Made by a program: the position numbers and the translations under genes
Part shown: piece by piece, positions 5,986 to 6,038 of the stretch
Layout of the letters: each line of letters begins with the position of its first letter
How positions within the stretch are numbered: the first letter of the stretch is position 1
From: an uncultured euryarchaeote
GTDB lineage: Archaea; Thermoplasmatota; Poseidoniia; Poseidoniales; Poseidoniaceae
Length of the DNA stretch: 6,038 nt
Reading direction: 5' to 3'
Assembly (NCBI GenBank): GCA_937892665.1
Contig: CALBJF010000231.1
Coordinates: 1-6,038 of the forward strand
Notes under the pieces: generated by a model
Told to the model about the DNA's origin: nothing
The model's input: only the letters and a program-made list of their open reading frames with translations
Database searches by the model: none

Positions 5986-6038
5986 TGGTGCGAGCGCCGG
6001 GACTCGAACCCGGGTTCAAGCGTTGGCAACGCTCGGTG
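5986..6038 (-). tRNA. 3' part of a long-variable-arm tRNA, probably tRNA-Leu (cut by the right edge)
   Basis: On the minus strand a T arm is clear: CCGGG, loop TTCGAGT, CCCGG (6013-5997). It is followed by the 3' acceptor strand CGCTCGC (5996-5990), discriminator A (5989) and an encoded CCA (5988-5986). Upstream, AGCGTT (6033-6028) pairs with AACGCT (6024-6019) around a three-base loop GCC. This is a long variable arm, so the tRNA is type II: Leu or Ser. Archaeal tRNA-Ser normally has discriminator G and tRNA-Leu has A, so Leu is favoured. The anticodon, D arm and 5' acceptor strand lie outside the window, so the isoacceptor and any intron cannot be stated. Confidence 0.88.

Noticed and set aside
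5986..6038. tRNA-Ser instead of tRNA-Leu
   Set aside because: The long variable arm allows both, but the discriminator is A, whereas archaeal tRNA-Ser normally has G; Ser is not fully excluded because the anticodon is outside the window.
1..6038. CRISPR arrays, insertion sequences, phage or defence genes
   Set aside because: No repeat-spacer pattern, transposase, inverted terminal repeats or defence-type domains were seen; the region reads as ordinary core chromosome.

Overview
The window looks like chromosomal DNA from an archaeon. It carries an Alba chromatin protein, a Bud32-type KEOPS kinase, TATA-like boxes about 26 nt upstream of start codons (the leaderless layout) and a membrane protein rich in N-glycosylation sequons. 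Moderate GC, protein style and the Mrp/DUF971/PAP2 content would suit a Thermoplasmatota / Marine Group II (Poseidoniales)-like genome, but no rRNA or other decisive marker is present, so that placement is an inference. Gene packing is very dense and no gene-free stretch exceeds 100 bases.

Layout from left to right: (1) 1-495, minus: the N-terminal half of quinolinate synthase NadA, cut by the window edge. (2) 581-1264, plus: a stand-alone Bud32 kinase, divergent from nadA. (3) 1233-3329, minus: a 698-residue membrane protein joining a PAP2-type phosphatase/phosphotransferase domain to a large extracytoplasmic beta-propeller-like domain. It converges on bud32 and overlaps it by 32 bases. (4) 3407-3760, minus: a DUF971 protein with four candidate metal-binding cysteines. 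(5) 3770-4786, minus: an Mrp/NBP35-family P-loop ATPase whose usual CxxC Fe-S motif is missing and replaced by a roughly 40-residue insert. (6) 4813-5211, minus: a small membrane protein with four predicted spans. Items 6, 5 and 4 read in one direction with gaps of 26 and 9 bases and probably form one operon; item 3 follows after 77 bases with its own strong Shine-Dalgarno site. (7) 5253-5612, plus: an ArsC-type arsenate reductase of the low-molecular-weight phosphatase fold. (8) 5617-5937, minus: Alba, with a TATA-like box. (9) 5986-6038, minus: the 3' part of a long-variable-arm tRNA, most likely tRNA-Leu, cut by the window edge.

Most genes are housekeeping: NAD synthesis, the t6A tRNA modification complex, Fe-S cluster assembly or carriage, chromatin, and arsenate or redox defence. 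The parts that stand out are the Mrp ATPase with its lost CxxC and beta-rich insert next to a four-cysteine DUF971 protein, and the PAP2 enzyme fused to a sequon-rich surface propeller.
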